Source: SIG603 sp964369225 (GTDB taxonomy: Bacteria; Bacillota; Clostridia; Oscillospirales; Acutalibacteraceae). From it: a stretch of DNA of 53,155 nt. Both the position numbers and the translations under genes were made by a program. This document shows positions 26,567 to 34,346 of the stretch, in pieces (position 1 is the stretch's first letter; every line of letters starts with the position of its first letter). The stretch lies in contig CAYJER010000014.1 of assembly GCA_964369225.1 (NCBI GenBank), forward strand, positions 1 through 53,155, in the 5' to 3' direction. Below the pieces are notes generated by a model. The model searched no databases and was not told where the DNA came from. It saw only the letters and a program-made list of their open reading frames with translations.

Positions 26567-27643
26567 ATGAATGATATTTTGATCAGTTTTATTATTCCAA
26601 TGTACAATGCGGAAAAGTACATTAAATCTTGTGTGTATTCAATGGTTAAAGATAACAATATGAATTATGAATTAATTTTAGTTAATGATGGTTCAGAAGA
26701 TAAAACTCCTGAAATGGCAGAGCGTCTAGCATTTGATAATGCTAGGGTTAGAGTTATTCACACAAGAAACAACGGGCAAGCAGTAGCTAGAAATCTAGCT
26801 ATGGAAAAAGCTCGTGGAAAATATTGGATGTTTGTAGATGTAGACGACATAGTTATACTAGAGGGAGTCGAATCAATGCTTCTTTTAGCTGAAGAAAATA
26901 ACTATGACGTTGTATGTGCATCTTCTTTTAGAATTGATGAAACTGGCAAAGAGTTAATTACTTATGGCATGCCTTCAGGACCTATTAATCCTAAAGGTAG
27001 TAAGGAAGAAATAGATAGATACAATAAATTTAAAGATAAATCTGCATTTGGTTATTTGTGGAATAAAATTTACAGAAGTGATTTCTTAAAAGAACATGAA
27101 ATTAAATTTGATGAAGAGAAAAAAGTATTCTTAGAAGATTTTATTTTTAACCTTAAAGTTATGATTAGCAGACCTAAATATTATTTTACAGACCAACCAT
27201 GCTATAACTATGACACAAGAAACGGCTCAACAACCAGAAATAACGATCCAGACATTGCAAAAAAAGCAATAAAAACAGTTACTTACTACTATAATTTCTT
27301 AAAGAAAAAAGGAAAATATCTTGATAATTTAGATACAATTGTTCCACTTGCAATGAGGGTATTTGCGTTTTCTTTAATTAAAAATGTTCCGCATGAAGGC
27401 TTATCTTACGATAAGATAATACGACGTGTCACGCTCTTTTTTGATTCTCATGCCTATAATGAGATATTAGATACAGAAAACGCAATAGAAGTTTTTCAAA
27501 AAATAAACTCTAAGGCAGAAAGACAATTATATAGATATTGTTATTGGGCGCTACAAAAAGGTTATGATAAATTATTGGCAGCTACATTCTTCTTGTGTTA
27601 TTACCCTGTATTCAGAAGATATTTAGAAAATAATGTAAAATGA
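26567..27643 (+). CDS. GT2 glycosyltransferase
   Basis: A 358-residue family 2 glycosyltransferase of GT-A fold: FIIPMYNAEKYIKSC, LVNDGSEDKTPEMA, NNGQAVARNLAMEKARGKYW and the metal-binding DVDD. The C-terminal region carries the acceptor-side pattern FGYLWNKIYRSDFL. It is clearly more distant from the next four GT2 genes than they are from one another. It starts six bases after the flippase stop behind AAAGGTGA, and is the last gene before an internal promoter. Donor and acceptor sugars cannot be read from sequence. Confidence 0.92.
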   Translation: MNDILISFIIPMYNAEKYIKSCVYSMVKDNNMNYELILVNDGSEDKTPEMAERLAFDNARVRVIHTRNNGQAVARNLAMEKARGKYWMFVDVDDIVILEGVESMLLLAEENNYDVVCASSFRIDETGKELITYGMPSGPINPKGSKEEIDRYNKFKDKSAFGYLWNKIYRSDFLKEHEIKFDEEKKVFLEDFIFNLKVMISRPKYYFTDQPCYNYDTRNGSTTRNNDPDIAKKAIKTVTYYYNFLKKKGKYLDNLDTIVPLAMRVFAFSLIKNVPHEGLSYDKIIRRVTLFFDSHAYNEILDTENAIEVFQKINSKAERQLYRYCYWALQKGYDKLLAATFFLCYYPVFRRYLENNVK

Positions 27644-27658
27644 TTTTAAGAAAATTTG

Positions 27659-27687
27659 TTTACTTTTAATCTTGTTTATGGTATAAT
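27659..27687 (+). promoter_or_regulatory. Internal promoter before the GT2 array
   Basis: -35 TTTACT (27659-27664), exact 17-bp spacer, -10 TATAAT (27682-27687) with an extended TGG. It gives the four GT2 genes, the diguanylate cyclase and the macrodomain gene their own transcription start, separate from the Pel operon. Confidence 0.75.
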
Positions 27688-27726
27688 TACACAGTCATGT
27701 ATAATTAATGAAAGGTTGAGAACTCT

Positions 27727-28719
27727 ATGGATCTAATTAGCGTAATTATTCCTGTTTATAAGGTTGAGGCTTATTTAGACAGGTGTGTTAATAGTGTGGT
27801 GGAGCAAAGCTACACTAATCTTGAAATAATTTTGGTTGACGATGGATCTCCTGATACTTGCCCAGAGATGTGTGAGGAATGGGCAAAGAGAGACAGTAGG
27901 ATAAAGGTAATTCATAAAGAGAATGGTGGGCAATCATCTGCTAGAAATCTGGCATTAGATGTTTGCAAAGGGGATTACGTTTCCTTTTTAGACAGTGACG
28001 ACTATTTGCATAAAGATGTATACAAAGTTCAAATGGAGACAATGAAGAAACATAATGTTGACATTGTAACTAGTGGTCATATAAATGTAGATGAAAGTGG
28101 CACGCCTTTCGACAGAAATATTATAAAAAAAGATGGAGTAGAAGACTCTAAAATTTATACTGGTTCAGAATTTTTAGGTTTAATTCTTAATGATATTGGC
28201 TTAACTGTAATTTGGGATAAGCTATATAAAAGAGAAGTAATTGGAGATACAAGATTTGTAGTAGGAGCCTTAAGCGAAGAAATTTGCTTTTTGTCTGAAC
28301 TAATTGAGCCTGTAAACAAGATAATATATATAGAAGATAAGCTATATTATTATACAAAACGAGAAGGTAGCACTACCTCTGGATTTAATGAAAAATTTTA
28401 TTTTGATAGAATAAAGAATATGTTTAGTGCGGCTGAGATAATAAAAGTAAAATGTCCAGAGGTAACTAAGTATGCTAGAGTAGCACAGTTTAGGACAATT
28501 GCGGCTTTCTTTGTGTTAATGCCTTACAGCTATATAACTAGTAAACGTGACTCGTATAATGTAGTTTTAAAACTGTATTTAAGCATTAAGCCAGAACTCA
28601 AAGAGAGTATTGTTGATGGAAACATAAAATTAGTTTTGAAAATGTTTAGTTTTTCAAAAACCTTAACTAAGTTTATGTTTGGTATATTGAAAATTTTATT
28701 TAAGTCAAAAATTAATTAA
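27727..28719 (+). CDS. GT2 glycosyltransferase, tandem paralogue 1
   Basis: A 330-residue family 2 glycosyltransferase and first of four close paralogues. Conserved blocks: LISVIIPVYKVEAYLDRCV, LVDDGSPDTCPEMCEEW, NGGQSSARNLALDVCKGDY and LDSDDY (metal-binding). The C-terminal half has VIWDKLYKREV and GFNEKFYFDRIKNM. Similar enzymes add sugars during exopolysaccharide or capsule repeat-unit assembly. The ATG follows GAAAGGTTGAG. It is most like the third paralogue, from the shared GFNEKFYFD segment. Confidence 0.93.
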   Translation: MDLISVIIPVYKVEAYLDRCVNSVVEQSYTNLEIILVDDGSPDTCPEMCEEWAKRDSRIKVIHKENGGQSSARNLALDVCKGDYVSFLDSDDYLHKDVYKVQMETMKKHNVDIVTSGHINVDESGTPFDRNIIKKDGVEDSKIYTGSEFLGLILNDIGLTVIWDKLYKREVIGDTRFVVGALSEEICFLSELIEPVNKIIYIEDKLYYYTKREGSTTSGFNEKFYFDRIKNMFSAAEIIKVKCPEVTKYARVAQFRTIAAFFVLMPYSYITSKRDSYNVVLKLYLSIKPELKESIVDGNIKLVLKMFSFSKTLTKFMFGILKILFKSKIN

Positions 28720-28740
28720 GAATAGGAGAAAAATGGATAG

Positions 28741-29715
28741 ATGATAAGTGTAATTATACCTGTATATAAAGTTGAGCCTTTCTTAGATAGATGTATTGAG
28801 AGTGTGGTAAATCAAACATATAAAAATTTAGAAATATTGCTAATAAATGATGGATCTCCAGACAATTGCCCTAAAATGTGCGAGGAATGGGTAAAAAAAG
28901 ATTCTAGAATAAAACTCTTAAATAAAGTAAACGGTGGACTTAGCAGTGCTAGAAACATGGGACTTGACCATTGTACTGGTGATTACATAATATTTTTAGA
29001 TAGTGATGATTATGTAGATATAAATGCCTATCAAAAACTACATGATACTATTATAGAAAAAGATGTAGATATAGTCTGCTGTAACTTTATGAATGTTGAT
29101 GTAGATGGTAAGCTAGTAAACGAGGAAACAGCTTTCAGACCTGAACATGAGTTTCATAAGGTTTATGATGGAGAAGAATACCTTACTAAAATTTTAGAAC
29201 TTAAGTTAATTCCAGTTGTTTGGAATAGAATTTATAAAAGGGCAGTATTCGATAATCACAGATTTACAGTGGGTGTTATGTCAGAAGACATGTTGTTCTT
29301 CATACACAGATGTGATAAAAATTTAACATTTTACGATATTGAGGATAAATTTTTGCATTATACTCAAAGATCTGACAGTATTACTAGTGCCACTAACTAT
29401 GCTTTCTTTGAACATCAGCTAAATAACGTTGCTACCTCTAATGATTATGTAGATAAAAAATTTGAAGGAAGAATGAATAATAGCCTTAAAACTATGGAAC
29501 TATATTGCATTTTCAAATATATTGTTAGCATACCTATGACCAAAGAATATATGGAAATTTTTGATAGATTATATAGTAGATTAAAGCATAATAAAAAATA
29601 CTTGTCTACTGCAAAAATATCTCCAGCTAGTAAACAGGTTTGTAAGACACTATTAATTTCGCCAGTTGTGGCTAAGTTAGTGCTTAAAACTCTTAAGAAA
29701 ATGAAACTATCATAA
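28741..29715 (+). CDS. GT2 glycosyltransferase, tandem paralogue 2
   Basis: A 324-residue family 2 glycosyltransferase: ISVIIPVYKVEPFLDRCIE, LINDGSPDNCPKMCEEW, NGGLSSARNMGLDHCTGDY, LDSDDY and PVVWNRIYKRAVF. Its C-terminal part has diverged (TNYAFFEHQLNNV where others have FNEKFYF). The start is unusual: the ribosome binding site AGGAG serves a three-codon ORF (ATG GAT AGA TGA, 28733-28744) whose stop overlaps the ATG used here. The mini-ORF lines up with the MD start of the first paralogue, so it looks like a frameshifted old start. Confidence 0.92.
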   Translation: MISVIIPVYKVEPFLDRCIESVVNQTYKNLEILLINDGSPDNCPKMCEEWVKKDSRIKLLNKVNGGLSSARNMGLDHCTGDYIIFLDSDDYVDINAYQKLHDTIIEKDVDIVCCNFMNVDVDGKLVNEETAFRPEHEFHKVYDGEEYLTKILELKLIPVVWNRIYKRAVFDNHRFTVGVMSEDMLFFIHRCDKNLTFYDIEDKFLHYTQRSDSITSATNYAFFEHQLNNVATSNDYVDKKFEGRMNNSLKTMELYCIFKYIVSIPMTKEYMEIFDRLYSRLKHNKKYLSTAKISPASKQVCKTLLISPVVAKLVLKTLKKMKLS

Positions 29716-29721
29716 TAAAAT

Positions 29722-29800
29722 CTGGTAATAATAAACTTAATTATCCCAGTATGTAATGTAAAAAAATCTAGAAATAATATTGATTGATATTGATTATATT
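29722..29800 (+). pseudogene. Remnant of a GT2 gene N-terminus
   Basis: Between two intact GT2 genes, one frame reads NLIIPVCNVKK from 29734, matching the start ISVIIPVYKVE of the neighbours. The next frame then reads LEIILIDIDYI from 29768, matching the second block LEIILVDDGS. About 17 residues between the blocks are missing, and the frame shifts between them, so this is a decayed fragment of a further tandem copy. No function is expected. Confidence 0.72.
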
Positions 29801-29916
29801 AGTTTGCTATTAGTGGAAGCATAGATATTAAAAGAGAAAGGAAAGTCACGGGAACATTCCCGAAATTTTTCTCGCATTTTATGCGGCAAAAATGACATAG
29901 TCATAAGTGTGATAAT
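29801..29916. other. Structured leader before the third GT2 paralogue
   Basis: About 115 nt without a gene. It has three close inverted repeats: CGGGAA/TTCCCG with a 2-nt loop (29849-29862), CGCAT/ATGCG with a 3-nt loop (29873-29885), and ATGAC/GTCAT (about 29892-29904). The gene that follows lacks a good ribosome binding site next to its ATG, although AAAGGAAAG occurs at about 29837-29845, before the hairpins. Confidence 0.55.
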
Positions 29917-30888
29917 ATGATAAGTGTTATAATTCCTGTTTACAAGGTAGAAGATTTTTTAGATAGGTGTGTACAAAGCGTTGTAGACCAAACATACAAA
30001 GATTTAGAGATTATATTGGTTGACGACGGATCACCAGATAACTGCCCTAAGATGTGTGATGATTGGGCGAAAAAAGATAGCAGAGTAAAGGTGATACATA
30101 AAGAAAATGCGGGTGTGTGTGTTGCTAGAAATACCGCAATAGATCAGTGTAATGGCGATTTTATTGCTTTTCTAGATAGTGACGACTATGCCGACAAAGA
30201 CTTGTATCAAAAGCTATATGAAGACATAGTTAAATATAATACTGATATTTCATGCTGTGCATATAAATATGTTGAAATGGACGGCACTGTACTTAATGCT
30301 ACTGGAAAAAACTTTTTGTTCAATGAAGGCAAAATGAATGGAAGAGAATTTATAGTTAAAGTTTTAGAGCGAGAGGTAATGACTGTAGTCTGGAACAAAC
30401 TATACAGAATGTCGGCTGTAAAAGAAACTAGGTTTAAACCTGGAGTGATTGGCGAGGAAATGTTATTCTTTTTTGATATGATAACAGAAGACAATTCTGT
30501 TAGTTTTATAAAAGACCCGTTATATTATTACTTAAGGCGTGAGGGTAGCTTAAGTTTTGGTTTTAATGAGAAATTTTATTTTGATAATGTCAAAAATATT
30601 ATTTCTTCGGAAGAGCTATTAAAACAGAAATTTATTGGAATTGAGAAACACATTAAAAAATGTCAACTGGAATTTATCTCATGGTTTTTAAGCAATATGC
30701 CTATGAATTATGTCACTGATAATAGAGAATCATATGCCTATGCTTATTACAATTTAAGGCAAAATTCAAAATATATTTCAAAGGTAGGCTTACCTTTATA
30801 CCGAAAAATATATTTAAGATTGTATATTTTTTCTCCGAGACTTGGAACAGCGTTTTCAAAAATTATAAAGATGACAAATTTAACTTAG
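29917..30888 (+). CDS. GT2 glycosyltransferase, tandem paralogue 3
   Basis: A 323-residue family 2 glycosyltransferase: ISVIIPVYKVEDFLDRCVQ, LVDDGSPDNCPKMCDDW, NAGVCVARNTAIDQCNGDF and LDSDDY, then TVVWNKLYRMSAV and GFNEKFYFDNVKNI. The segment after the nucleotide fold (NAGVCVARN rather than NGGxSxARN) differs from its sisters, so it may use a different sugar. The ribosome binding site near the ATG is weak, and a hairpin-rich leader precedes it. Confidence 0.92.
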   Translation: MISVIIPVYKVEDFLDRCVQSVVDQTYKDLEIILVDDGSPDNCPKMCDDWAKKDSRVKVIHKENAGVCVARNTAIDQCNGDFIAFLDSDDYADKDLYQKLYEDIVKYNTDISCCAYKYVEMDGTVLNATGKNFLFNEGKMNGREFIVKVLEREVMTVVWNKLYRMSAVKETRFKPGVIGEEMLFFFDMITEDNSVSFIKDPLYYYLRREGSLSFGFNEKFYFDNVKNIISSEELLKQKFIGIEKHIKKCQLEFISWFLSNMPMNYVTDNRESYAYAYYNLRQNSKYISKVGLPLYRKIYLRLYIFSPRLGTAFSKIIKMTNLT

Positions 30889-30897
30889 AGTTAGGGT

Positions 30898-31914
30898 GTG
30901 GGTGGTTTGATAAGTGTAATTATACCTGTGTATAAGGTAGAAGACTATTTAGATAGATGCGTAAATTCGGTAGTCTCCCAAACATATAAAGATCTTGAAA
31001 TAATCCTTGTTGATGACGGTTCTCCTGATAGATGCCCTGAGATCTGTGATGAATGGGCAAAAAAAGATGAAAGAATAAAAGTTGTTCATAAAAAGAACGG
31101 CGGACTTAGTGATGCCAGAAACACAGGGCTAGAAAATTCTAATGGTGACTATATTTCTTTTCTAGACAGTGATGATTATATCCATCCTAATGCTTACGAA
31201 ATTTTACTAGCAACTATCAAGGAACAAGATGCGGATATTGTAGGGTGTGAGCTGTTAAATGTAGATGTTAATGGAAAAATAATAAATTCTAAATGGACAG
31301 GCTACAGTAATGTCCATAATTTTAATGAAGTTTATAATGGTAAGGAATTTTTAGCTAAAATTCTTGAGGATCAAGTTGTGCCTTATGCGTGGAATAAGTT
31401 GTATAAAAGGCAAGTGATTGAGAATCAGAGATTTACAGTTGGGGCTTTAGCGGAAGATATTCTTTATTATATGGGATTTTGTGATGAAAATATAAAATTT
31501 TATGACATTCCCAATCCTTTGTTTTATTACACTTCTAGGGATGAGAGCATTTCAGCGGGTTTTAACGAGAAATTTTTTATAGCAAGAATTGAGCATATAA
31601 TAAAAAATGAAGAACGACTCAATCAGAAATTCAACAATTTTCTTAAAATTTCATTGACTGGATGTAAATTAACTTTTGTAGAATATTTTTTAGCTGGTTG
31701 TCCATATGACTTTATTAAAAATAAGAAAGAAAGTTATTTGTTTGTTAGGGAGATATTAGCTAAAGAATACAAGCAAATTAATATAGTTCCGATCAAGTCG
31801 ATGCTTAAGCTAAAACTTAAAATGTATTACAGTAGTCCTAAATTCATGAAAAGTGTGGAAATTTTTTGTGAAAGCCTGAAGGCTTTAGTAAAAAAAATTT
31901 TTCATGAGTTATAA
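30898..31914 (+). CDS. GT2 glycosyltransferase, tandem paralogue 4
   Basis: A family 2 glycosyltransferase of up to 338 residues: ISVIIPVYKVEDYLDRCVN, LVDDGSPDRCPEICDEW, NGGLSDARNTGLENSNGDY, LDSDDY, PYAWNKLYKRQVI and GFNEKFFIARIEHI. The start is uncertain: GTG at 30898 gives MGGLISV, but the purine-rich AGGG sits too close to it; TTG at 30907 aligns better with the sister proteins. It is the last of the array and lies 17 bp before the diguanylate cyclase gene. Confidence 0.91.
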   Translation: MGGLISVIIPVYKVEDYLDRCVNSVVSQTYKDLEIILVDDGSPDRCPEICDEWAKKDERIKVVHKKNGGLSDARNTGLENSNGDYISFLDSDDYIHPNAYEILLATIKEQDADIVGCELLNVDVNGKIINSKWTGYSNVHNFNEVYNGKEFLAKILEDQVVPYAWNKLYKRQVIENQRFTVGALAEDILYYMGFCDENIKFYDIPNPLFYYTSRDESISAGFNEKFFIARIEHIIKNEERLNQKFNNFLKISLTGCKLTFVEYFLAGCPYDFIKNKKESYLFVREILAKEYKQINIVPIKSMLKLKLKMYYSSPKFMKSVEIFCESLKALVKKIFHEL

Positions 31915-31931
31915 TTTGAGGAGGTGTTGAA

Positions 31932-33104
31932 ATGCTTAGCTTTAGGAGACTTAGCAAAAGAGTAGACGTTCAGTCGTCGATATTTACAGCAAGCATGGTT
32001 TTGTTGTGTACTTTAATAGTGGCATGGATATCGTACACAATTACATATCAAGAGATTATATATACTCTCTCTTCAAGAGTGTATGATTTGTTTGATGTGG
32101 TAGAGGATACTATTGACAGTGAGACTTTTGAAATTATCAATTCACCTGATGATATGGGTTCAGAGCTTTATATCACGGCTAAAGAAGAGCTTGAATATAT
32201 GAAGAATATTGCTGGTGTTTTGTATTTATATACTGCAAAAGAAAATGAATATGGAAACTTTGTTTATGTAATTGATGGTCTTGACGAGAGCGAAGACTTT
32301 AGACCACCTGGTTACTTAATAGAAGAAGAAATTGAACCCGAAATGCGAAAAGCATTAAACGGTGAATATGTCCTTCCAAACAGTATAAAAGAGACTGATT
32401 GGGGAGATATATTTATAACTTATTTGCCTTTCCATGACGAAGATGGAAAAATTGTAGGCGTGGTAGGAATAGAATTTGAAGCTTCACATGCTAATGATAC
32501 ATATGCCTTGCTAAGGGTTGTTACAGTAATAACTTGTATATTTGCGTGCGTGCTTACAGTTTTTATTTCGTTCACTATTTTTAGAAGAATTTCTAACCCT
32601 AGATTTAAAGACTTATCAACTACAGATTCTCTTACAAACCTTAGAAATAGAAATGCGTTTGAGCTTTATATTAGCAATCTTAATTCAAGAAGAAGCCTAA
32701 AAGATATTGGCGTTGTTTCGGTTGACTTAAACTCACTAAAAGTGGTAAATGATAATTTTGGGCATGAGGTAGGCGATAAGTACATAAAGCTGATAGCAGA
32801 TGTAATATCAGAGTTTGCAGATTCTGACATGGGGCTTTATAGAATTGGCGGAGATGAATTTGTTGTTATATCAGAGAGTTCAAACGAAAAACAACTAAAT
32901 GACTTTGTAACCAATTGTGCTAACTTGATAAATAATCAAAAAACTATACCTAATATTAAAGCCTCAGCTTCATACGGGTATGCAATATTTGATGAAAATA
33001 ACGATGGAAACATTATAGACACCTATAAACGTGCCGACGCTATTATGTATAAGAATAAAAAAGAGTATAAAGAAAAGTTTGAAACTAAAGGTGATTTAAG
33101 TTGA
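31932..33104 (+). CDS. Membrane-anchored diguanylate cyclase
   Basis: Predicted to make c-di-GMP from GTP at the membrane. Two helices (about residues 18-40 and 194-216) enclose an extracellular sensor region of about 150 residues that looks Cache-like (GNFVYVIDG, ITYLPFHDEDGKIVGVVGIEF). The GGDEF domain (about 230-385) is intact: DSLTNLRNRNAF, VDLNSLKVVNDNFGHEVGD and RIGGDEF at 306-310. No RxxD inhibitory site is present, as the position reads DSDM, so product inhibition may be absent. Strong GAGGAGG precedes the ATG. It sits right behind the glycosyltransferases, making it a candidate source of c-di-GMP for the PelD-type receptor. The next gene overlaps its stop by four bases. Confidence 0.92.
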   Translation: MLSFRRLSKRVDVQSSIFTASMVLLCTLIVAWISYTITYQEIIYTLSSRVYDLFDVVEDTIDSETFEIINSPDDMGSELYITAKEELEYMKNIAGVLYLYTAKENEYGNFVYVIDGLDESEDFRPPGYLIEEEIEPEMRKALNGEYVLPNSIKETDWGDIFITYLPFHDEDGKIVGVVGIEFEASHANDTYALLRVVTVITCIFACVLTVFISFTIFRRISNPRFKDLSTTDSLTNLRNRNAFELYISNLNSRRSLKDIGVVSVDLNSLKVVNDNFGHEVGDKYIKLIADVISEFADSDMGLYRIGGDEFVVISESSNEKQLNDFVTNCANLINNQKTIPNIKASASYGYAIFDENNDGNIIDTYKRADAIMYKNKKEYKEKFETKGDLS

Positions 33105-33877
33105 AAGATAAAAGACTTTACTTAATAAAGTATCTTTTAAACGAGAATAAAAAATATATAGACATTAAAATACCTAACGACGAAACGCAGCAGAAAAATC
33201 TGTTGCGTTCGTTGTTAAATGTACGTCCGCCCCAAAATATATCCGACGAGTTTATTAAGATACAAGATGACTATTTGAAAGCAGAAACTATTAACCGTGG
33301 AATTATAGACAGCGAAAAACTATCTCCAACTAAGTTTGATAATAGAATATACCTTTGGCGAGGAGATATTACAAGACTTAAGGTTGATGCTATTGTAAAT
33401 GCGGCTAATTCAGCGCTGCTGGGGTGCTTTCAGCCTCTTCATAACTGTATTGATAACATTATTCATAGTCTTTCTGGGGTTCAGCTAAGGCTTGCCTGTA
33501 ATGAGATTATGAAAGAGCAAGGGCATGAGGAACAAACAGGTAAAGCTAAGATTACACAGGGCTTTAATCTGCCTTGCAAATATGTGTTGCACACCGTTGG
33601 ACCGATTATCTCCCATAAACTCACAGATAGAGATAGAACGCTACTTTCGGACTGCTATTACTCTTGTCTTGAATTAGCGGTGAAAAATGATGTTAAATCC
33701 ATTGCTTTTTGCTGTATTTCAACTGGTGTTTTCTGCTTTCCGCAAGATAAAGCGGCTGAAATTGCGGTGAAGACTGTATCTTCATTTTTGCAAAATAACA
33801 ATAGCGATATAAAAGTTATTTTTAATGTGTTCACGGAAAAGGACCTAGAAATTTATCAAAATATATTAAATAAGTAA
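33101..33877 (+). CDS. Zinc-type macrodomain ADP-ribosyl hydrolase
   Basis: A 258-residue macrodomain protein predicted to remove or bind ADP-ribose. The macro fold begins at YLWRGDITRLKVDAIVNAAN. The following GCFQPLHNCIDNIIH is the Cys/His zinc-binding signature of the zinc-dependent macrodomains that are often paired with SirTM sirtuins in Firmicutes. FCCISTGVFCFPQDKAA is the phosphate-binding loop. The N-terminal helical extension of about 80 residues is normal for this group. No sirtuin, GcvH-like or lipoate ligase gene is nearby; instead the TTG start overlaps the diguanylate cyclase stop (TTGA), so the two are translated together. The 3' end overlaps the convergent small gene by 12 bp. 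Confidence 0.92.
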   Translation: MKDKRLYLIKYLLNENKKYIDIKIPNDETQQKNLLRSLLNVRPPQNISDEFIKIQDDYLKAETINRGIIDSEKLSPTKFDNRIYLWRGDITRLKVDAIVNAANSALLGCFQPLHNCIDNIIHSLSGVQLRLACNEIMKEQGHEEQTGKAKITQGFNLPCKYVLHTVGPIISHKLTDRDRTLLSDCYYSCLELAVKNDVKSIAFCCISTGVFCFPQDKAAEIAVKTVSSFLQNNNSDIKVIFNVFTEKDLEIYQNILNK

Positions 33878-34213
33878 GTATTTATTTACTCCCAAGACAA
33901 CATCAAAATACATGTAATTATCATGAAGTTCAATAAGGTTTATTTCTAAAAGTTTTAAACTCTTTAGTTCTTCATGATTTTCTACTATTATGTCGTGATT
34001 AAATCTATAACTAAAACATTTATTGTTATATGATAAATATTGAATATCTATAGTAATTGTATAGTACTCCAAAAAACAAGAAATTTCGGCAACTATAGAA
34101 AATATCTTTTTCCATGGATTTAAATAGAATGGTCTAGTAATGTAAAGAAGTACAGATGCTTTTTTATCACAGTCTTGATTTTGATTTAACCCATATACAA
34201 TATAATCATTCAT
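33866..34213 (-). CDS. Hypothetical protein, 115 residues
   Basis: Family not recognised. A real gene is supported by a strong GGAGG seven bases before the ATG and by coding-like composition. It is rich in aromatic residues and Ile/Leu (YITRPFYLNPWKKIF, FLEYYTITIDIQYL), predicted mostly beta, with no signal peptide, membrane helix or obvious catalytic motif. It is divergent from the Cys-rich gene to its right and convergent with the macrodomain gene, overlapping that gene's end by 12 bp. Function unknown. Confidence 0.72.
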   Translation of the reverse strand: MNDYIVYGLNQNQDCDKKASVLLYITRPFYLNPWKKIFSIVAEISCFLEYYTITIDIQYLSYNNKCFSYRFNHDIIVENHEELKSLKLLEINLIELHDNYMYFDVVLGVNKYLLI

Positions 34214-34249
34214 TTGTTGCCTCCAAATTACTTATTATTATATTTTATT

Positions 34250-34290
34250 CACAAATAAAAAAAGTAACACTTTTATTTGTGTTACATAAC
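34250..34290. promoter_or_regulatory. Overlapping inverted repeats between divergent genes
   Basis: Two mutually exclusive hairpins share this stretch: CACAAATAAAA/TTTTATTTGTG (34250-34281) and GTAACAC/GTGTTAC (34264-34285). A TATAAT lies just to the right at 34292-34297 without a good -35 at 17 bp. Placed between two divergent starts, it may be a shared control site. Confidence 0.45.
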
Positions 34291-34346
34291 CTATAATAAC
34301 AGCATAAAACCTCTCACAATATTTATGCTAAAAGGTGGATAAAAAA

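Noticed and set aside
33101..33877. SirTM/GcvH-L type ADP-ribosylation operon
   Set aside because: The macrodomain is of the right type, but no sirtuin, GcvH-like or lipoate ligase gene lies on either side.
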